Of a stretch of 64,000 bases of DNA, positions 8,011 through 17,799 are shown one piece after another. How positions within the stretch are numbered: position 1 is the first letter of the stretch; each line of letters starts with the position of its first letter. The position numbers were made by a program, and so were the translations under genes. The DNA is from Rhodospirillales bacterium (GTDB taxonomy: Bacteria > Pseudomonadota > Alphaproteobacteria > Rhodospirillales > SHVU01), in the NCBI GenBank assembly GCA_009691105.1, contig SHVU01000010.1, positions 1 through 64,000 of the forward strand. The letters are read 5' to 3'. The notes under the pieces were generated by a model that did no database searches, was not told where the DNA came from, and saw only the letters and a program-made list of their open reading frames with translations.

Positions 8011-9381
8011 TTAAGCCCGCTTCCAGGTCGTGCCCTTGGGGCCGTCCTCGAGAACCACACCCTGATCGGCGAGATCCTTGCGGATACGATCCGCCGCGGC
8101 GAAATCGCGCGCTTTGCGGGCCGCGAGACGTTCGGCGATCCGGGCCTCGATAGCGGCGTCGGTAAGACCCGACGCCGGAGACGCGCCCTTGAACCAGGCT
8201 TCGGGATCGGCGCCCAACAGACCGAGCGCTTCGCCGCCCGCCCGCATCGCACCGGCCAGCTTCGCCCGCGCCGCATCGTCGGTCGTCCGGTGCAACTCGC
8301 CCGCCAGTTCGTGCAAATGGCGGATGGCTAGTGGCGTATTGAGATCGTCCGAGAGTGCCGCCGTTATCGGCTCCGGCACCGCCGCATCCTTGGCAGCGGC
8401 GACGCCGCGGAGCGCGCCGTAAAACCGATTGAGAGTTTCCTTGGCTTCGCTGAGGCCGGCGGCGGTGAAATTCAACGGCTGCCGATAATGTGTCGACAGC
8501 AGTGCGAAGCGGATCGCCTCGCCGGGATACTCCGTCAGCAATTGCTTGACCGTCGTGATGTTGCCGAGGCTCTTCGACATCTTCTCGCCTTCGGTCATCA
8601 GGTAGCCGTTGTGCATCCAGACGCGCGCAAAGGTTCCGGCGCCATGGGCGCAGGTCGATTGCGCGAACTCGTTCTCGTGATGCGGGAAGATCAAATCCTG
8701 GCCGCCACCGTGGATGTCAAAGGAATCTCCCAGGAAAACCCGGCTCATCGCCGAGCATTCGATGTGCCAGCCCGGCCGGCCCCGGCCCCAGGGCGAGTCC
8801 CATCCGGGAAGCTCCGGCAGCGACGGCTTCCACAACACGAAATCGGCGGGATCGCGCTTGTACGGCGCCACCTCGACCCGGTCCCCGGCGATCATCTCGT
8901 CACGGTTCCGCCCCGACAGCCGCCCGTAGGTCGGCATCGACGGCACACTGAACAGGACATGCCACTCGGCGACGTAGGCGTGGTTCTTGGCGATCAAGAT
9001 TTCGATCATCGCGATCATGTCGGCGATGTGCTGCGTGGCATGGGGTTCGTGATCGGGATCGATGGCTCCGAGCGCCGCCATGTCGCGGTGAAAGGCCGCT
9101 TCCGTCCGGGCCGTGATCGTGGCGATGGGCTCGCCGCTGGCTTGGGCGGCAGCAATGATCTTGTCGTCGACGTCGGTGATGTTGCGGGCGTAGCTGACCC
9201 GCGGATAGACGCGCTTCAACAGCCGATACAAGACATCGAACACGACCACCGGCCGAGCGTTGCCGATATGAGCGTCGGCGTAGACCGTGGGGCCGCAGAC
9301 ATACATCCGGACGTGTGCCGGATCGATCGGCTGGAACGCCTCCTTGGCCCGCGCCAAGGCGTTGTGAAGACGCAGGCTCAC
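8011..9381 (-). CDS. cysS: Cysteine--tRNA ligase
   Basis: A 456-residue class I aminoacyl-tRNA synthetase. The HIGH-like motif is in [16 protein letters not shown], the KMSKS loop is EKMSKSLGN, and the zinc ligands are visible in [16 protein letters not shown] and the PHHENEFAQ segment. A short C-terminal helical domain ends at the TAA. Its ATG overlaps the gltX stop by 4 nt (9378-9381), so the two synthetases are translationally coupled. The palindrome across the stop codon (8005-8020) has no T-run, so I do not call it a terminator. Confidence 0.95.
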   Translation of the reverse strand: MSLRLHNALARAKEAFQPIDPAHVRMYVCGPTVYADAHIGNARPVVVFDVLYRLLKRVYPRVSYARNITDVDDKIIAAAQASGEPIATITARTEAAFHRDMAALGAIDPDHEPHATQHIADMIAMIEILIAKNHAYVAEWHVLFSVPSMPTYGRLSGRNRDEMIAGDRVEVAPYKRDPADFVLWKPSLPELPGWDSPWGRGRPGWHIECSAMSRVFLGDSFDIHGGGQDLIFPHHENEFAQSTCAHGAGTFARVWMHNGYLMTEGEKMSKSLGNITTVKQLLTEYPGEAIRFALLSTHYRQPLNFTAAGLSEAKETLNRFYGALRGVAAAKDAAVPEPITAALSDDLNTPLAIRHLHELAGELHRTTDDAARAKLAGAMRAGGEALGLLGADPEAWFKGASPASGLTDAAIEARIAERLAARKARDFAAADRIRKDLADQGVVLEDGPKGTTWKRA

Positions 9382-10727
9382 GCCGTCGTCCCACCAAGCC
9401 GTTTCAGCGCCCGGTCGCGCCCGATGAGCGGCAGGAGGCGCTTGAGCTCGGGGCCTTCAGTACGTCCGGTCAGGGCTAGGCGCAGCGGATGAAACAAATC
9501 CTTGCCGCTTCGCTTAGTTCCAATTTTCACGGCGTCGGTCCAGCGCTTCCAGGTGTCCTGATCCCAGGGCTCGGACGGCAACAGTTGCGCAGCGTCGTTG
9601 GCGAAGGCCTGATCGGCAATCACCGGGGCCATGGGCAGGAAGCAGACGGCGTACCAGTCCTTGATCTCGTCGAAGCGGGTCAGGTTCGGACGGATCGCGT
9701 CCCAAAACTCCGCCGTTCCGTCGAGACCCAGCGCCGCAAGACGTGGTCCGGCCACCGTGAACGACATTTCGTGCAGCAGCTTTGCATTGAGTTCGTCGAG
9801 TTGGCGCGGATCGAACTTGGGCGCGGCGCGGCCGAATTTCGTCATGCTGAACTCGGCCCGCAAACGATCGAGGGAAATCCGCGGCTCGATCGCGTCCATG
9901 GTGCCAAGCTTGGCAAGAAGGCTGGCCACCGCCATCGGCTCGATGCCGCGGTCGCGGAGCTGTTCGAGGCTATAGCCGCCCAAACGCTTCGACAGCCCCT
10001 CGCCTTTGAGGTCCGTCAGCAGCGGTAAATGCGAGAACGCGAAGTCATCGACCGCCTTGCCGAGTGCGGCAAACATTTGAATCTGGACGGCGGTGTTAGT
10101 GACGTGATCCTCGCCGCGAACGATATCGGTGAGACCAAGCGCGATATCGTCCACGACCGACGTGAACACGTAGAGGAACGTCTGATCGGCACGAATGACG
10201 ATCGGATCGCTCAAATTGCGGCCATTGAATTCGATGGAGCCGCGAACCAGATCGGTCCAGGCGATCGAGTCCGGCGTAATCTTGAAGCGCCAGTACGGCT
10301 GGCGACCTTCGCTTTCGAAGCGACGGCGGTCGTCGTCGGTCAGCGTCAGGCTGCGGCGGTCGTAGATCGGCGGCTTATGGGCGGCGCGCAAGCGTCGCCG
10401 CATCCGATCCAGCTCCTCCGGTGTCTCGTAGCAGCGATAGAGCCGGCCGTAAGCAATGAGCCTATCCGCAGCCTCGCGGTAGAGCGCCGTGCGATCTCTC
10501 TGCTTGACCTGGTCGTCCCAATCGAGACCCAGCCAACGCAAATCGCGCTCGATGGCTGTCACGAACTCTGGCTTGGAACGGTCGGGATCGGTGTCGTCGA
10601 TCCGCAACAGGAAGCGGCCGCCCGGCGTCGAACGCGCCAACAACCAATTGACAAGCGCGACCCGGGCATTGCCGACGTGCAGCAGGCCGGTGGGACTCGG
10701 AGCAAAGCGGGTGACGAGCGCGTTCAT
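9378..10727 (-). CDS. gltX: Glutamate--tRNA ligase
   Basis: A 449-residue class I synthetase charging tRNA(Glu). The N-terminus [15 protein letters not shown] is the HIGH motif, followed by [14 protein letters not shown]. The second ATP motif reads [10 protein letters not shown] rather than the common KLSKR. Alphaproteobacteria often carry two gltX genes, one used for mischarging tRNA(Gln) before GatCAB amidation. This variant loop makes it worth asking which copy this is. It overlaps nadE and cysS by 4 nt on each side. Confidence 0.92.
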   Translation of the reverse strand: MNALVTRFAPSPTGLLHVGNARVALVNWLLARSTPGGRFLLRIDDTDPDRSKPEFVTAIERDLRWLGLDWDDQVKQRDRTALYREAADRLIAYGRLYRCYETPEELDRMRRRLRAAHKPPIYDRRSLTLTDDDRRRFESEGRQPYWRFKITPDSIAWTDLVRGSIEFNGRNLSDPIVIRADQTFLYVFTSVVDDIALGLTDIVRGEDHVTNTAVQIQMFAALGKAVDDFAFSHLPLLTDLKGEGLSKRLGGYSLEQLRDRGIEPMAVASLLAKLGTMDAIEPRISLDRLRAEFSMTKFGRAAPKFDPRQLDELNAKLLHEMSFTVAGPRLAALGLDGTAEFWDAIRPNLTRFDEIKDWYAVCFLPMAPVIADQAFANDAAQLLPSEPWDQDTWKRWTDAVKIGTKRSGKDLFHPLRLALTGRTEGPELKRLLPLIGRDRALKRLGGTTA

Positions 10728-12376
10728 ATCTGATCGGTGAAAGCGTTGGTGATGGGATAGCGCCGGTCGCGGCCGAAGGCGCGGAACGTGATCTTGACGC
10801 CGGGTGGGGCTTGGCGGCGCTTGTACTCGGCTCGATCGACCATCGTCCAGACCTTCTTCACGGTCGCCGGATCGTGGCCTTTGGCGGCGATGTCGGCCGG
10901 CGACATCTCGCCCTCGATCAAGTAGCTGAGGATGGCGTCCAGCTCCGAATACGGCGGCAAGGAATCCTGATCGGTCTGATTGGGGCGCAGTTCGGCGGTC
11001 GGGGCCTTGGTGAGCACGCGCTCCGGAATCATCGCGCCCTTCGGTCCCAACGAACCGTCATGGAGCGCTTCATTTCGCCAACGCGACAACGCGTAGACCG
11101 TCGTCTTGTAGACGTCCTTCAGGATCGCGTAGCCGCCGCACATATCGCCATACAGCGTCGCGTAGCCCACCGACATCTCGGACTTGTTGCCAGTCGAGAC
11201 CACCATGTGGCCGAACTTGTTGCTCAGCGCCATCAAGGTGATGCCCCGCGCCCGGGCCTGGATGTTCTCTTCGGTGGTGTCACGCGACCGCCCCTTGAAG
11301 GCATCGGCCAGCATTGTCCCGAACGCCGTCATCGCCGGACCGATATTGATCGTGTCGAGGACGATGCCGAGAGCCCGCGCCGTCTCGGCCGCGTCATCAA
11401 GACTGTCCTGGGACGTAAAGGGTGACGGCATCATGACGGCGCGGACGCGTATCGGGCCGATCGCATCCACGGCGATCGCCGCGGTCAGCGCCGAGTCGAT
11501 GCCGCCCGAGAGTCCGAGTAAAACGCCGCCGAAGCGGTTCTTGTTCACGTAGTCGCCGAGCCCGAGGACCAGGGCGCGATAGATCGACTCGACGCCGTCG
11601 GCGGGGCGAACCTTAGGCCCGTCGGCGCAGACCCAGCCATCCTTGCCGCGCTGCCATTCGGTCAGCGTCACATCCGGCGTCCACGACGGGGCATGAACGC
11701 GAAGCGAGTGGTCGGCACCGAGCACGAACGACCCCCCGTCGAAGACCAGCTCGTCCTGACCGCCGACGATATTGACGTAGGCGAGAGGCAAGCCCGACTC
11801 GAAGACGCGCGCCGTGGCCAGCGTGATTCTGGTGTCGGGCTTATCGGTCTCAAACGGCGAGCCGTTGATCACGACGAGAATCTCCGCGCCCGATTCCTGC
11901 AGGCACTCGGTGACGTCGGGCTTCCACATGTCCTCGCAGACCAGCACGCCGAGGCGCACGTCGCGAAAGACCAGCGGGCCGGGCAGCGGACCAGCGGCGA
12001 AGACGCGCCGTTCGTCAAAGACGCCGTAGTTGGGAAGCTCGTGCTTGAGGCTGACCCCGGCGATGGCCCCGCCGTCCAAAAGAATGGCCGCGTTGTAGAG
12101 CTTGTCATCCTGGCGCCACGGGGCGCCGATCAGCAGCGCTGGCCCGGTCTTGGTCTCGGCGGCGAGTTCGTCGACGGCGGCGCGGACCCGTTCCTGAAAG
12201 GCCGGCTTCAACACCAAATCTTCGGGCGGATATCCGGTCGTGGCGAGTTCGCCGACGACGACCAAGTCCGCCTTCGGGGCCCGAGCCCGGGCCTCGGCAA
12301 TGCGGCGCCGATTCCCGGCGACGTCGCCGACGGTCGGGTTGATCTGCGCCAACGCGATGGTGAGCCGATCGGTCAT
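10724..12376 (-). CDS. nadE: Glutamine-dependent NAD+ synthetase
   Basis: A 550-residue two-domain enzyme. Residues 1-270 form a nitrilase-type glutaminase with the Glu-Lys-Cys triad in TTGYPPEDL, SLKHELPNYGVF and LVCEDMWKP. Residues 280-550 are the NAD synthetase domain with the PP-loop LSGGIDSALT and STGNKSEMSVGY. It amidates deamido-NAD with glutamine-derived ammonia. It heads the nadE-gltX-cysS group. The nicotinate phosphoribosyltransferase gene 0.7 kb upstream on the same strand feeds the same pathway by salvage. Confidence 0.94.
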   Translation of the reverse strand: MTDRLTIALAQINPTVGDVAGNRRRIAEARARAPKADLVVVGELATTGYPPEDLVLKPAFQERVRAAVDELAAETKTGPALLIGAPWRQDDKLYNAAILLDGGAIAGVSLKHELPNYGVFDERRVFAAGPLPGPLVFRDVRLGVLVCEDMWKPDVTECLQESGAEILVVINGSPFETDKPDTRITLATARVFESGLPLAYVNIVGGQDELVFDGGSFVLGADHSLRVHAPSWTPDVTLTEWQRGKDGWVCADGPKVRPADGVESIYRALVLGLGDYVNKNRFGGVLLGLSGGIDSALTAAIAVDAIGPIRVRAVMMPSPFTSQDSLDDAAETARALGIVLDTINIGPAMTAFGTMLADAFKGRSRDTTEENIQARARGITLMALSNKFGHMVVSTGNKSEMSVGYATLYGDMCGGYAILKDVYKTTVYALSRWRNEALHDGSLGPKGAMIPERVLTKAPTAELRPNQTDQDSLPPYSELDAILSYLIEGEMSPADIAAKGHDPATVKKVWTMVDRAEYKRRQAPPGVKITFRAFGRDRRYPITNAFTDQI

Positions 12377-12618
12377 TGTCCGGTGCTCGAAGAAGCGCGG
12401 CCGGGCCGACCGCGTGCCGCGGCGAGCCTAGGCACCGGGGCCGGGCCTGTCAATGAACGCGGCCAAATTCGCCTTGCCTTTCAAGGGCATCGCCGCTTCC
12501 TACTGTTGCCAGCCGCGAACCGACAAAATGCCGTGCGGCTGGAAAACCGCGCTGCAAAACCATATGGTAAGAATCGGACGCTGGATCAACCCGACCGCGC
12601 CAGGATGCTGTGAGCTGA

Positions 12619-13071
12619 ATGCGACGACCGAGCCCGCAACCGTCGGCCAAAACCGGCGCTAAATCCCCTAGCAAATTCGCACCCCCAGCGGTTCAGGCCC
12701 GAGCCATGGCCGAGACCGTGGTCTCGTCCATCGTCGACCGGCTGATCGGCGAAGCCAACCGCAAGGGCGGGCTCTCGGTGGCCGACCTGCACGCCCTCAG
12801 CGACGAGTTCGCGAAGAAGACCGACGCTCTCCAGAAGGTCTTCCAGAAGTCGTTCGAGGATTACGTGCGGGCTCGTGAACGCTCCGCTTGGGACCAGTCG
12901 CGCCAGTTCCCATTCGACCGCATCATCGTCCGCAAGTTCGCGGTCCTGTTTCCGCAAGATGGCGTCAGCAAGTTAAAGCCCGGACTTCTGTCGCGCCGGG
13001 TCCTGCCGGGGTTCTTCCTGGCCCTGTCGATGATGCTGGGCGAGGACTCATTTTTTGCGTTCGCGGATTAG
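12619..13071 (+). CDS. Conserved hypothetical protein, 150 aa
   Basis: I do not recognise this gene. The frame gives 150 residues. A basic, proline-rich head of about 28 residues is followed by MAETVVSSIVDRLIGEA, a charged helical stretch to residue 110 and a hydrophobic tail around LLSRRVLPGFFLALSMMLGE. An internal ATG at 12706 would give 121 residues and may be the real start, since no good ribosome site precedes either. It runs opposite to its neighbours, and its last 24 nt overlap the 3' end of pncB. Helical charge patterning with a hydrophobic C-terminus suggests a membrane-associated or self-associating protein. This is inference only. Confidence 0.55.
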   Translation: MRRPSPQPSAKTGAKSPSKFAPPAVQARAMAETVVSSIVDRLIGEANRKGGLSVADLHALSDEFAKKTDALQKVFQKSFEDYVRARERSAWDQSRQFPFDRIIVRKFAVLFPQDGVSKLKPGLLSRRVLPGFFLALSMMLGEDSFFAFAD

Positions 13072-14238
13072 GAATTCGCGCCCGATTTTGACCGACGGGG
13101 CGTTGTCGTAAGCAACAATGTCGGCCGTCGCGTACGTCTCGATCCAGTTCTCGGGCAGATAGGACCCCGTTCCAATCGCGTCGACCGGAGCCGAAGCATC
13201 CGCCATGACGCGGCATTTGGCGACGCTGAATCCCGATGACGCAACGATTCGGACTTTGTCGTAGCCGGCGCGATCCAAGCTGTCGCGCATATGGAAGATC
13301 GCCGCGGCCGAGACACCGGTGCCGGTCAGGTAACGAAGTTCGGTTTCGCTGCGATAGCGGCGAACAGCAAGCGGCACGTGACGTTCCAACACGGCGTAAG
13401 ATTCTTGCGGATCGAGGCCTTCGACGAAACGGCCGCCGTGGGTATCGATGCGCACCGCCAATCGTCCCGCCGCGGCGATATCGTGGAAGCGCTTGCAGAC
13501 GGCAAGCGCGTCGGTGATCTCGCGGCCGTAATAATCGACGAGGACGGTTAGGTCCTGGTAGGGAAAGGTTTCGTGAAACATCTCGGCGGCGCGGACCGTC
13601 GAGCCGGCGTAGCCGATCAGCGCGTGCGGCATGGTACCGAGACCGCTGGCTTGACCGAAGAAATGCGCCGTCGCGTTGGTGGCGTTTCCAACGAAGCCCT
13701 TAGCGCCGACCTTCTTCTTCGCGGCGTCCGATCCGACCGAAGCCGCATAGGCCATGAGCTCGGCCATTTCCGTTCCGGCGCAGTGCCGCGCATCCATGGC
13801 GATGAACGCGACCCGCGGCAAATCCGTACACATCGAATAGGCGTTATAGGCGGCGATGCAAGACGCGCCGAGCTTCTGTAGATAGAGCGTCTCGAGATCG
13901 ACCAAGTGATAGAACGAGCCTTCGATGTAGAGCAGCGGCTCGCCGGCGCCGACCCAGTCGCCTTCCTGGTAGTTCAGTTTGATTGTAAATTCGGTGCCGC
14001 GGGCCTTGGCGATCGCCATCAGCCAATCGACCATCAGACGCGGCGTGAAGATCACCGGCCGGCGCATGAAGATCGCGTAGGTTACGCGCTTGTCGCCGAA
14101 ACGGTGGATCGTCTCTTTCGTTTTGACGAAATAGCGGTCGGTGAAGCGGCCGACATCCGGCTCACTCGGCCACGGTCTCGGGCCTTCGGCGCCGGGAGCG
14201 ATCTTGGGGCTCTCGGCGCGGCTTGGCTTTCGGGCCAT
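13048..14238 (-). CDS. pncB: Nicotinate phosphoribosyltransferase
   Basis: A 396-residue NAPRTase-like enzyme joining nicotinate and PRPP for NAD salvage. Landmarks include FTDRYFVKTKE, GSFYHLVDLETLYLQKLG, AMDARHCAG, RIDTHGGRFVEGLD and VASSGFSVAKC. These follow the type II phosphoribosyltransferase barrel. The ATG at 14238 avoids overlap with aroH (its stop ends at 14246), whereas an in-frame ATG at 14283 would run into aroH. It is on the same strand as nadE, whose product completes the Preiss-Handler route, with a small opposite-strand gene between them. Confidence 0.85.
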   Translation of the reverse strand: MARKPSRAESPKIAPGAEGPRPWPSEPDVGRFTDRYFVKTKETIHRFGDKRVTYAIFMRRPVIFTPRLMVDWLMAIAKARGTEFTIKLNYQEGDWVGAGEPLLYIEGSFYHLVDLETLYLQKLGASCIAAYNAYSMCTDLPRVAFIAMDARHCAGTEMAELMAYAASVGSDAAKKKVGAKGFVGNATNATAHFFGQASGLGTMPHALIGYAGSTVRAAEMFHETFPYQDLTVLVDYYGREITDALAVCKRFHDIAAAGRLAVRIDTHGGRFVEGLDPQESYAVLERHVPLAVRRYRSETELRYLTGTGVSAAAIFHMRDSLDRAGYDKVRIVASSGFSVAKCRVMADASAPVDAIGTGSYLPENWIETYATADIVAYDNAPSVKIGREFLIRERKK

Positions 14239-14245
14239 AGGTGAC

Positions 14246-15628
14246 TCAGACCGCTTGCGCGAGACGCTCGCGATTGGCCACACGCCGATCCTTCAGCATC
14301 TCGGCGATCTCAAAGGCAAGCTCGAGAGATTGCTCGGCATTGAGCCGGGGATCGCAATGCGTGTGGTAACGATCGGCAAGATTGGCTTCGGTCACCGGCT
14401 GGGCGCCACCAACGCACTCGGTCACGTTCTGACCGGTGAGCTCGAAATGGACGCCGCCGGGGAACGTGCCTTCGCCACGATGGACGGCGAAGAAGCCCCG
14501 GACCTCGGCAACGATACGGTCGAAATGCCTGGTCTTGAGACCGTTGGCGCTCTTCACCGTGTTGCCGTGCATGGGATCGCAGGACCACGCAACCTTGCGG
14601 CCTTCACGGGTGATGCGCCGAATGATCGGCGGAAGCCCGGCCTCGACCTTGTCGGTCCCCATCCGAGCGATGAGCGTGATGCGGCCCGCCTCGTCCTTGG
14701 GATTGAGAATGTCGAGGATGCGGATCAAGTCGTCGAGATCGGTGGTCGGCCCTACTTTGATGCCGAGCGGATTGTGGATGCCGCGCAAATAATCGACATG
14801 CGCGCCCGCCGACGTCCGCGTCCGATCGCCGATCCACAGCATATGCGCCGAGGTGTCGTACCACTCGCCTGTCGTCGAATCGACGCGCGTCATGACCTGC
14901 TCGTAGGGCAGCAGCAACGCCTCGTGGGACGTGAAGAAATCCGTCTCGCGAATTTGCGGCGTGGTTTCCGATGTGATGCCGCAGGCCGCCATGAAGGCCA
15001 GCGTCTCGTCGATGCGGTTGGCGAGACCTTCGAAGCGCTCGGCCAACGGGCTCGACGCGACAAAGCCGAGCGTCCATTGATGGACGCGGTGCAGGTCGGC
15101 GTAGCCGCCTTGCGCGAAAGCGCGGAGCAGGTTCAGCGTCGCCGCCGACTGGTTATAGGCTTGGACCATGCGGGCCGGGCTCGGGTCGCGCGCCTCGCGC
15201 GTGAACTCCATGCCGTTGATCATGTCGCCGCGATAGGCCGGCAGCGTAACGCCGTCGATGGTTTCGGTATCGGAGCTGCGCGGCTTGGCGAACTGGCCGG
15301 CCAGGCGGCCGACCTTAACCACCGGCAAAGCGGCGGCAAACGTCAGCACGACTGCCATTTGCAGCAGCACGCGGAAGGTGTCGCGGATGTTGTTGGGGTG
15401 GAATTCGGCGAAGCTTTCCGCGCAGTCACCGCCCTGCATCAGGAAAGCACGGCCGTCGACAACCCGGGCCAGCGTAGCCTTCAGGCGCCGCGCTTCACCC
15501 GCAAACACCAGGGGCGGATAGTTGCGCAGCGTCGTCTCGGCCTTGGCGAGCTCGGCCGAGTTGGGGTAAACCGGCATTTGCTTGGCGGGTTTCGACCGCC
15601 AGCCTTCAGGCGTCCACTTTTCGGCCAT
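14246..15628 (-). CDS. aroH: Class II 3-deoxy-7-phosphoheptulonate synthase
   Basis: A 460-residue DAHP synthase of the plant-like class II type, the first step of the shikimate pathway. Key blocks are [16 protein letters not shown] at the N-terminus, QGGDCAESF with the metal-binding Cys, [30 protein letters not shown] and [16 protein letters not shown]. The length is typical. The ATG at 15628 has a GAGGAT ribosome site; a start at 15688 would extend into the region upstream of the divergent GST gene. The gene symbol is a common name for this family; no regulatory paralog is visible here. Confidence 0.92.
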   Translation of the reverse strand: MAEKWTPEGWRSKPAKQMPVYPNSAELAKAETTLRNYPPLVFAGEARRLKATLARVVDGRAFLMQGGDCAESFAEFHPNNIRDTFRVLLQMAVVLTFAAALPVVKVGRLAGQFAKPRSSDTETIDGVTLPAYRGDMINGMEFTREARDPSPARMVQAYNQSAATLNLLRAFAQGGYADLHRVHQWTLGFVASSPLAERFEGLANRIDETLAFMAACGITSETTPQIRETDFFTSHEALLLPYEQVMTRVDSTTGEWYDTSAHMLWIGDRTRTSAGAHVDYLRGIHNPLGIKVGPTTDLDDLIRILDILNPKDEAGRITLIARMGTDKVEAGLPPIIRRITREGRKVAWSCDPMHGNTVKSANGLKTRHFDRIVAEVRGFFAVHRGEGTFPGGVHFELTGQNVTECVGGAQPVTEANLADRYHTHCDPRLNAEQSLELAFEIAEMLKDRRVANRERLAQAV

Positions 15629-15703
15629 ATCATCCTCGCGGGCCTTCAGAACGGGCAAGGCTATACGCTGGAATCCCTCTACTTTCAAGGAAACGGCACC
15701 AAC

Positions 15704-16381
15704 ATGATCGAGCTTTACACCTGGACCACGAATAACGGCCGCAAGCCAATCGTCGCCCTGGAGGAAATGGGCATCCCATATCGCCTCCAGTGGCTCGACA
15801 TCTGGAAGGGCGAGACCCGCTCAGCCGAGCACAAACAGTTTCATCCCCTGGGCATGATCCCGGCCCTGGTCGACCCGGACGGTCCGGGCGGCGAGGCCGT
15901 GACGGTCTGGGAGTCGGTCATGATCCTGATCTATCTCGGCGAGAAGACCGGCAAATTCTTACCCACCCAGGGGGCGAAGCGCCTCGAGGTCCTGCAATGG
16001 ACCGTGTTCCACACCGCCTCGGTCACGCCGTCGATGGACCAGTTCATGCTGTTCCGGCGCGAGCCAGATATCGCCTCGCCGACCCTCAAAGAGATGGTCG
16101 GAAAGCGCGTCACCCGGCGCATGGAAATGATGAACGATCGGCTCACTGGCCGGGAATACATCTGCGACGAGCTGAGCATCGCCGATATGGCCCACTATCC
16201 CTTGTTCGTCGTGGGGATTGCGGCGGGCCTCGATCTTGGCCCCTATCCGCATCTGAAAGCTTGGTGCGATCGGATGGCGGCCCGGCCCAAGGTGGCGCGC
16301 GGTATCACCATCATGCCCGAAGGCTACGTGGCACCGGCGAAACGCCCGACCGAGATCCCGGGCGGCTGGCCGCTCGGCTAA
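15704..16381 (+). CDS. Glutathione S-transferase family protein
   Basis: A 225-residue GST-like protein. The thioredoxin-fold N-terminal domain begins [15 protein letters not shown], and the Asn/Gly-rich YTWTTNNG segment is typical of the bacterial Nu/YfcG-like group. [13 protein letters not shown] and a cis-Pro region follow, then [16 protein letters not shown]. The C-terminal helical domain has the [13 protein letters not shown] hydrophobic staple motif. The start ATG at 15704 lies 75 nt from the divergent aroH start. It converges with glutathione reductase 3 nt downstream, a thematically related neighbour. Confidence 0.88.
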   Translation: MIELYTWTTNNGRKPIVALEEMGIPYRLQWLDIWKGETRSAEHKQFHPLGMIPALVDPDGPGGEAVTVWESVMILIYLGEKTGKFLPTQGAKRLEVLQWTVFHTASVTPSMDQFMLFRREPDIASPTLKEMVGKRVTRRMEMMNDRLTGREYICDELSIADMAHYPLFVVGIAAGLDLGPYPHLKAWCDRMAARPKVARGITIMPEGYVAPAKRPTEIPGGWPLG

Positions 16382-16384
16382 GGG

Positions 16385-17776
16385 CTAGACCTTCGCCGGA
16401 GCGGCGGGCGTCGGCGCGACCGGGTCGGGCCGCTTGGTCCGCATGGTAACGAACTCTTCGGCCGCGGTCGGGTGAATGCCGATCGTCCGGTCGAAATCGC
16501 GTTTCGTCGCCCCGGCCGTGATCGCCACCGCCAACCCTTGAACGATCTCGGCCGCGTCCATGCCCATCATGTGGCAGCCGAGGACGCGGTCGGTGGCACG
16601 ATCGACGATTAGTTTCATCAAGGTCAGCTCGTCGCGACACGAGAGCGTGTGCTTCAAGGGCTTGAAGCGCGCGACATAGACGTCGATCGCGCCATGGCTG
16701 GCCTTAGCCTGGGCTTCGGTCAGACCGACGCAGGAAATTTGTGGGTGGCTGAAGACCGCCGTCGGGACATTGGCGTAATCGAATGCTGTCGGCCGGCCCC
16801 CAAACACCGTCGCCACGAAGGCCATGCCTTCGGCGAGCGCGACCGGGGTCAGATTGAGGCGATTGGTGACGTCGCCGATGGCATAGATCGACTCCACGGC
16901 CGTCCGCGAATAGGAATCGACGACGACGGCGCCAACCGGATCGAGCTTGATACCCGCCGCCTCCAACCCAAGGCCCTGGGTGCGGGGCTTCCGCCCCGTC
17001 GCGTACAGGATCTGATCGGCGGCGATGGTTTCGCCCGTGTCCAAACGAACCGTGACGCCTTGGGTTGCCGCCTCGATGGACCGAACCTGGGACTTCGCCT
17101 TGATGGCGATGCCGCGCTTGGTCATTTCGTCGGCGAGGCCGGCTCGGATGTCCTCGTCGAAGCCTCGCAACGGCGAGTCGGCGCGGATGACCAGACTGAC
17201 GGCCGACCCCAGGCCACGGAAAATCCCAGCGAACTCGACGGCGATGTAGCCGCCGCCGACAATGACGACCCGTTTCGGTTGCGTCTTGAGATCAAAGGCT
17301 TCGTTCGAGGTGATGGCGCGCTCAATCCAGGGAACCGTCGGTATTTCGGGCCAGGCGCCGGCAGCGATCAGGATGTGCTTGGCGGTCAGGCGCCGGCCGT
17401 CGACCTCGACCGTATGCGGATCGACGAGACGCGCCGTGCCTTCGACGATCGTGACACCGCTGTCGCGCAGCAGCTTGATGTAGATGCCGTTAAGCCGATC
17501 GATCTCGCGATCCTTGTTAGCGATCAGGCGCGACCAATCGAAGGCCGGCTGGGCTTTCTCCCAACCGAACCAGAAGGCATCTTCGAAGTCGTCTTGGAAA
17601 TGCGCCGCGTAGGCGAGCAGCTTCTTCGGGATGCAGCCACGGATGACGCAGGTGCCGCCGACGCGGCTGTTTTCAACCACCGCCACCCGGGCGCCGGTCT
17701 GGGCGGTGAGCCGCGAGGCTCGCACGCCACCTGAACCGGCCCCGATGGTGACGAGGTCGTAGTCGTAAGCGGCCAC
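16385..17776 (-). CDS. gor: Glutathione-disulfide reductase
   Basis: A 463-residue FAD/NADPH oxidoreductase that restores reduced glutathione. The redox pair is in GGTCVIRGCIPKKL (CxxxxC), the FAD site is TIGAGSGGVRASRL, the NADPH site is VIVGGGYIAVEFAG, and the C-terminal base is in IHPTAAEEFVTMR. This Cys-loop variant is typical of alphaproteobacterial and plant-type glutathione reductases. It converges tail-to-tail with the GST gene. The two gabD genes lie upstream on the same strand, with a 23-nt gap to the nearer one. Confidence 0.93.
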   Translation of the reverse strand: MAAYDYDLVTIGAGSGGVRASRLTAQTGARVAVVENSRVGGTCVIRGCIPKKLLAYAAHFQDDFEDAFWFGWEKAQPAFDWSRLIANKDREIDRLNGIYIKLLRDSGVTIVEGTARLVDPHTVEVDGRRLTAKHILIAAGAWPEIPTVPWIERAITSNEAFDLKTQPKRVVIVGGGYIAVEFAGIFRGLGSAVSLVIRADSPLRGFDEDIRAGLADEMTKRGIAIKAKSQVRSIEAATQGVTVRLDTGETIAADQILYATGRKPRTQGLGLEAAGIKLDPVGAVVVDSYSRTAVESIYAIGDVTNRLNLTPVALAEGMAFVATVFGGRPTAFDYANVPTAVFSHPQISCVGLTEAQAKASHGAIDVYVARFKPLKHTLSCRDELTLMKLIVDRATDRVLGCHMMGMDAAEIVQGLAVAITAGATKRDFDRTIGIHPTAAEEFVTMRTKRPDPVAPTPAAPAKV

Positions 17777-17799
17777 GGACAGACCCGGGCCGTAGCGTC

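Noticed and set aside
8005-8020. Palindrome GCGGGCTTAAGCCCGC as a terminator of cysS
   Set aside because: It has no loop of its own and no following T-run, and it overlaps the stop codon.
14141-16381. A 746-codon plus-strand open frame covering most of the aroH region
   Set aside because: Only its last part (15704-16381) is a real gene (GST). The rest is the complement of aroH, a common effect of high GC.
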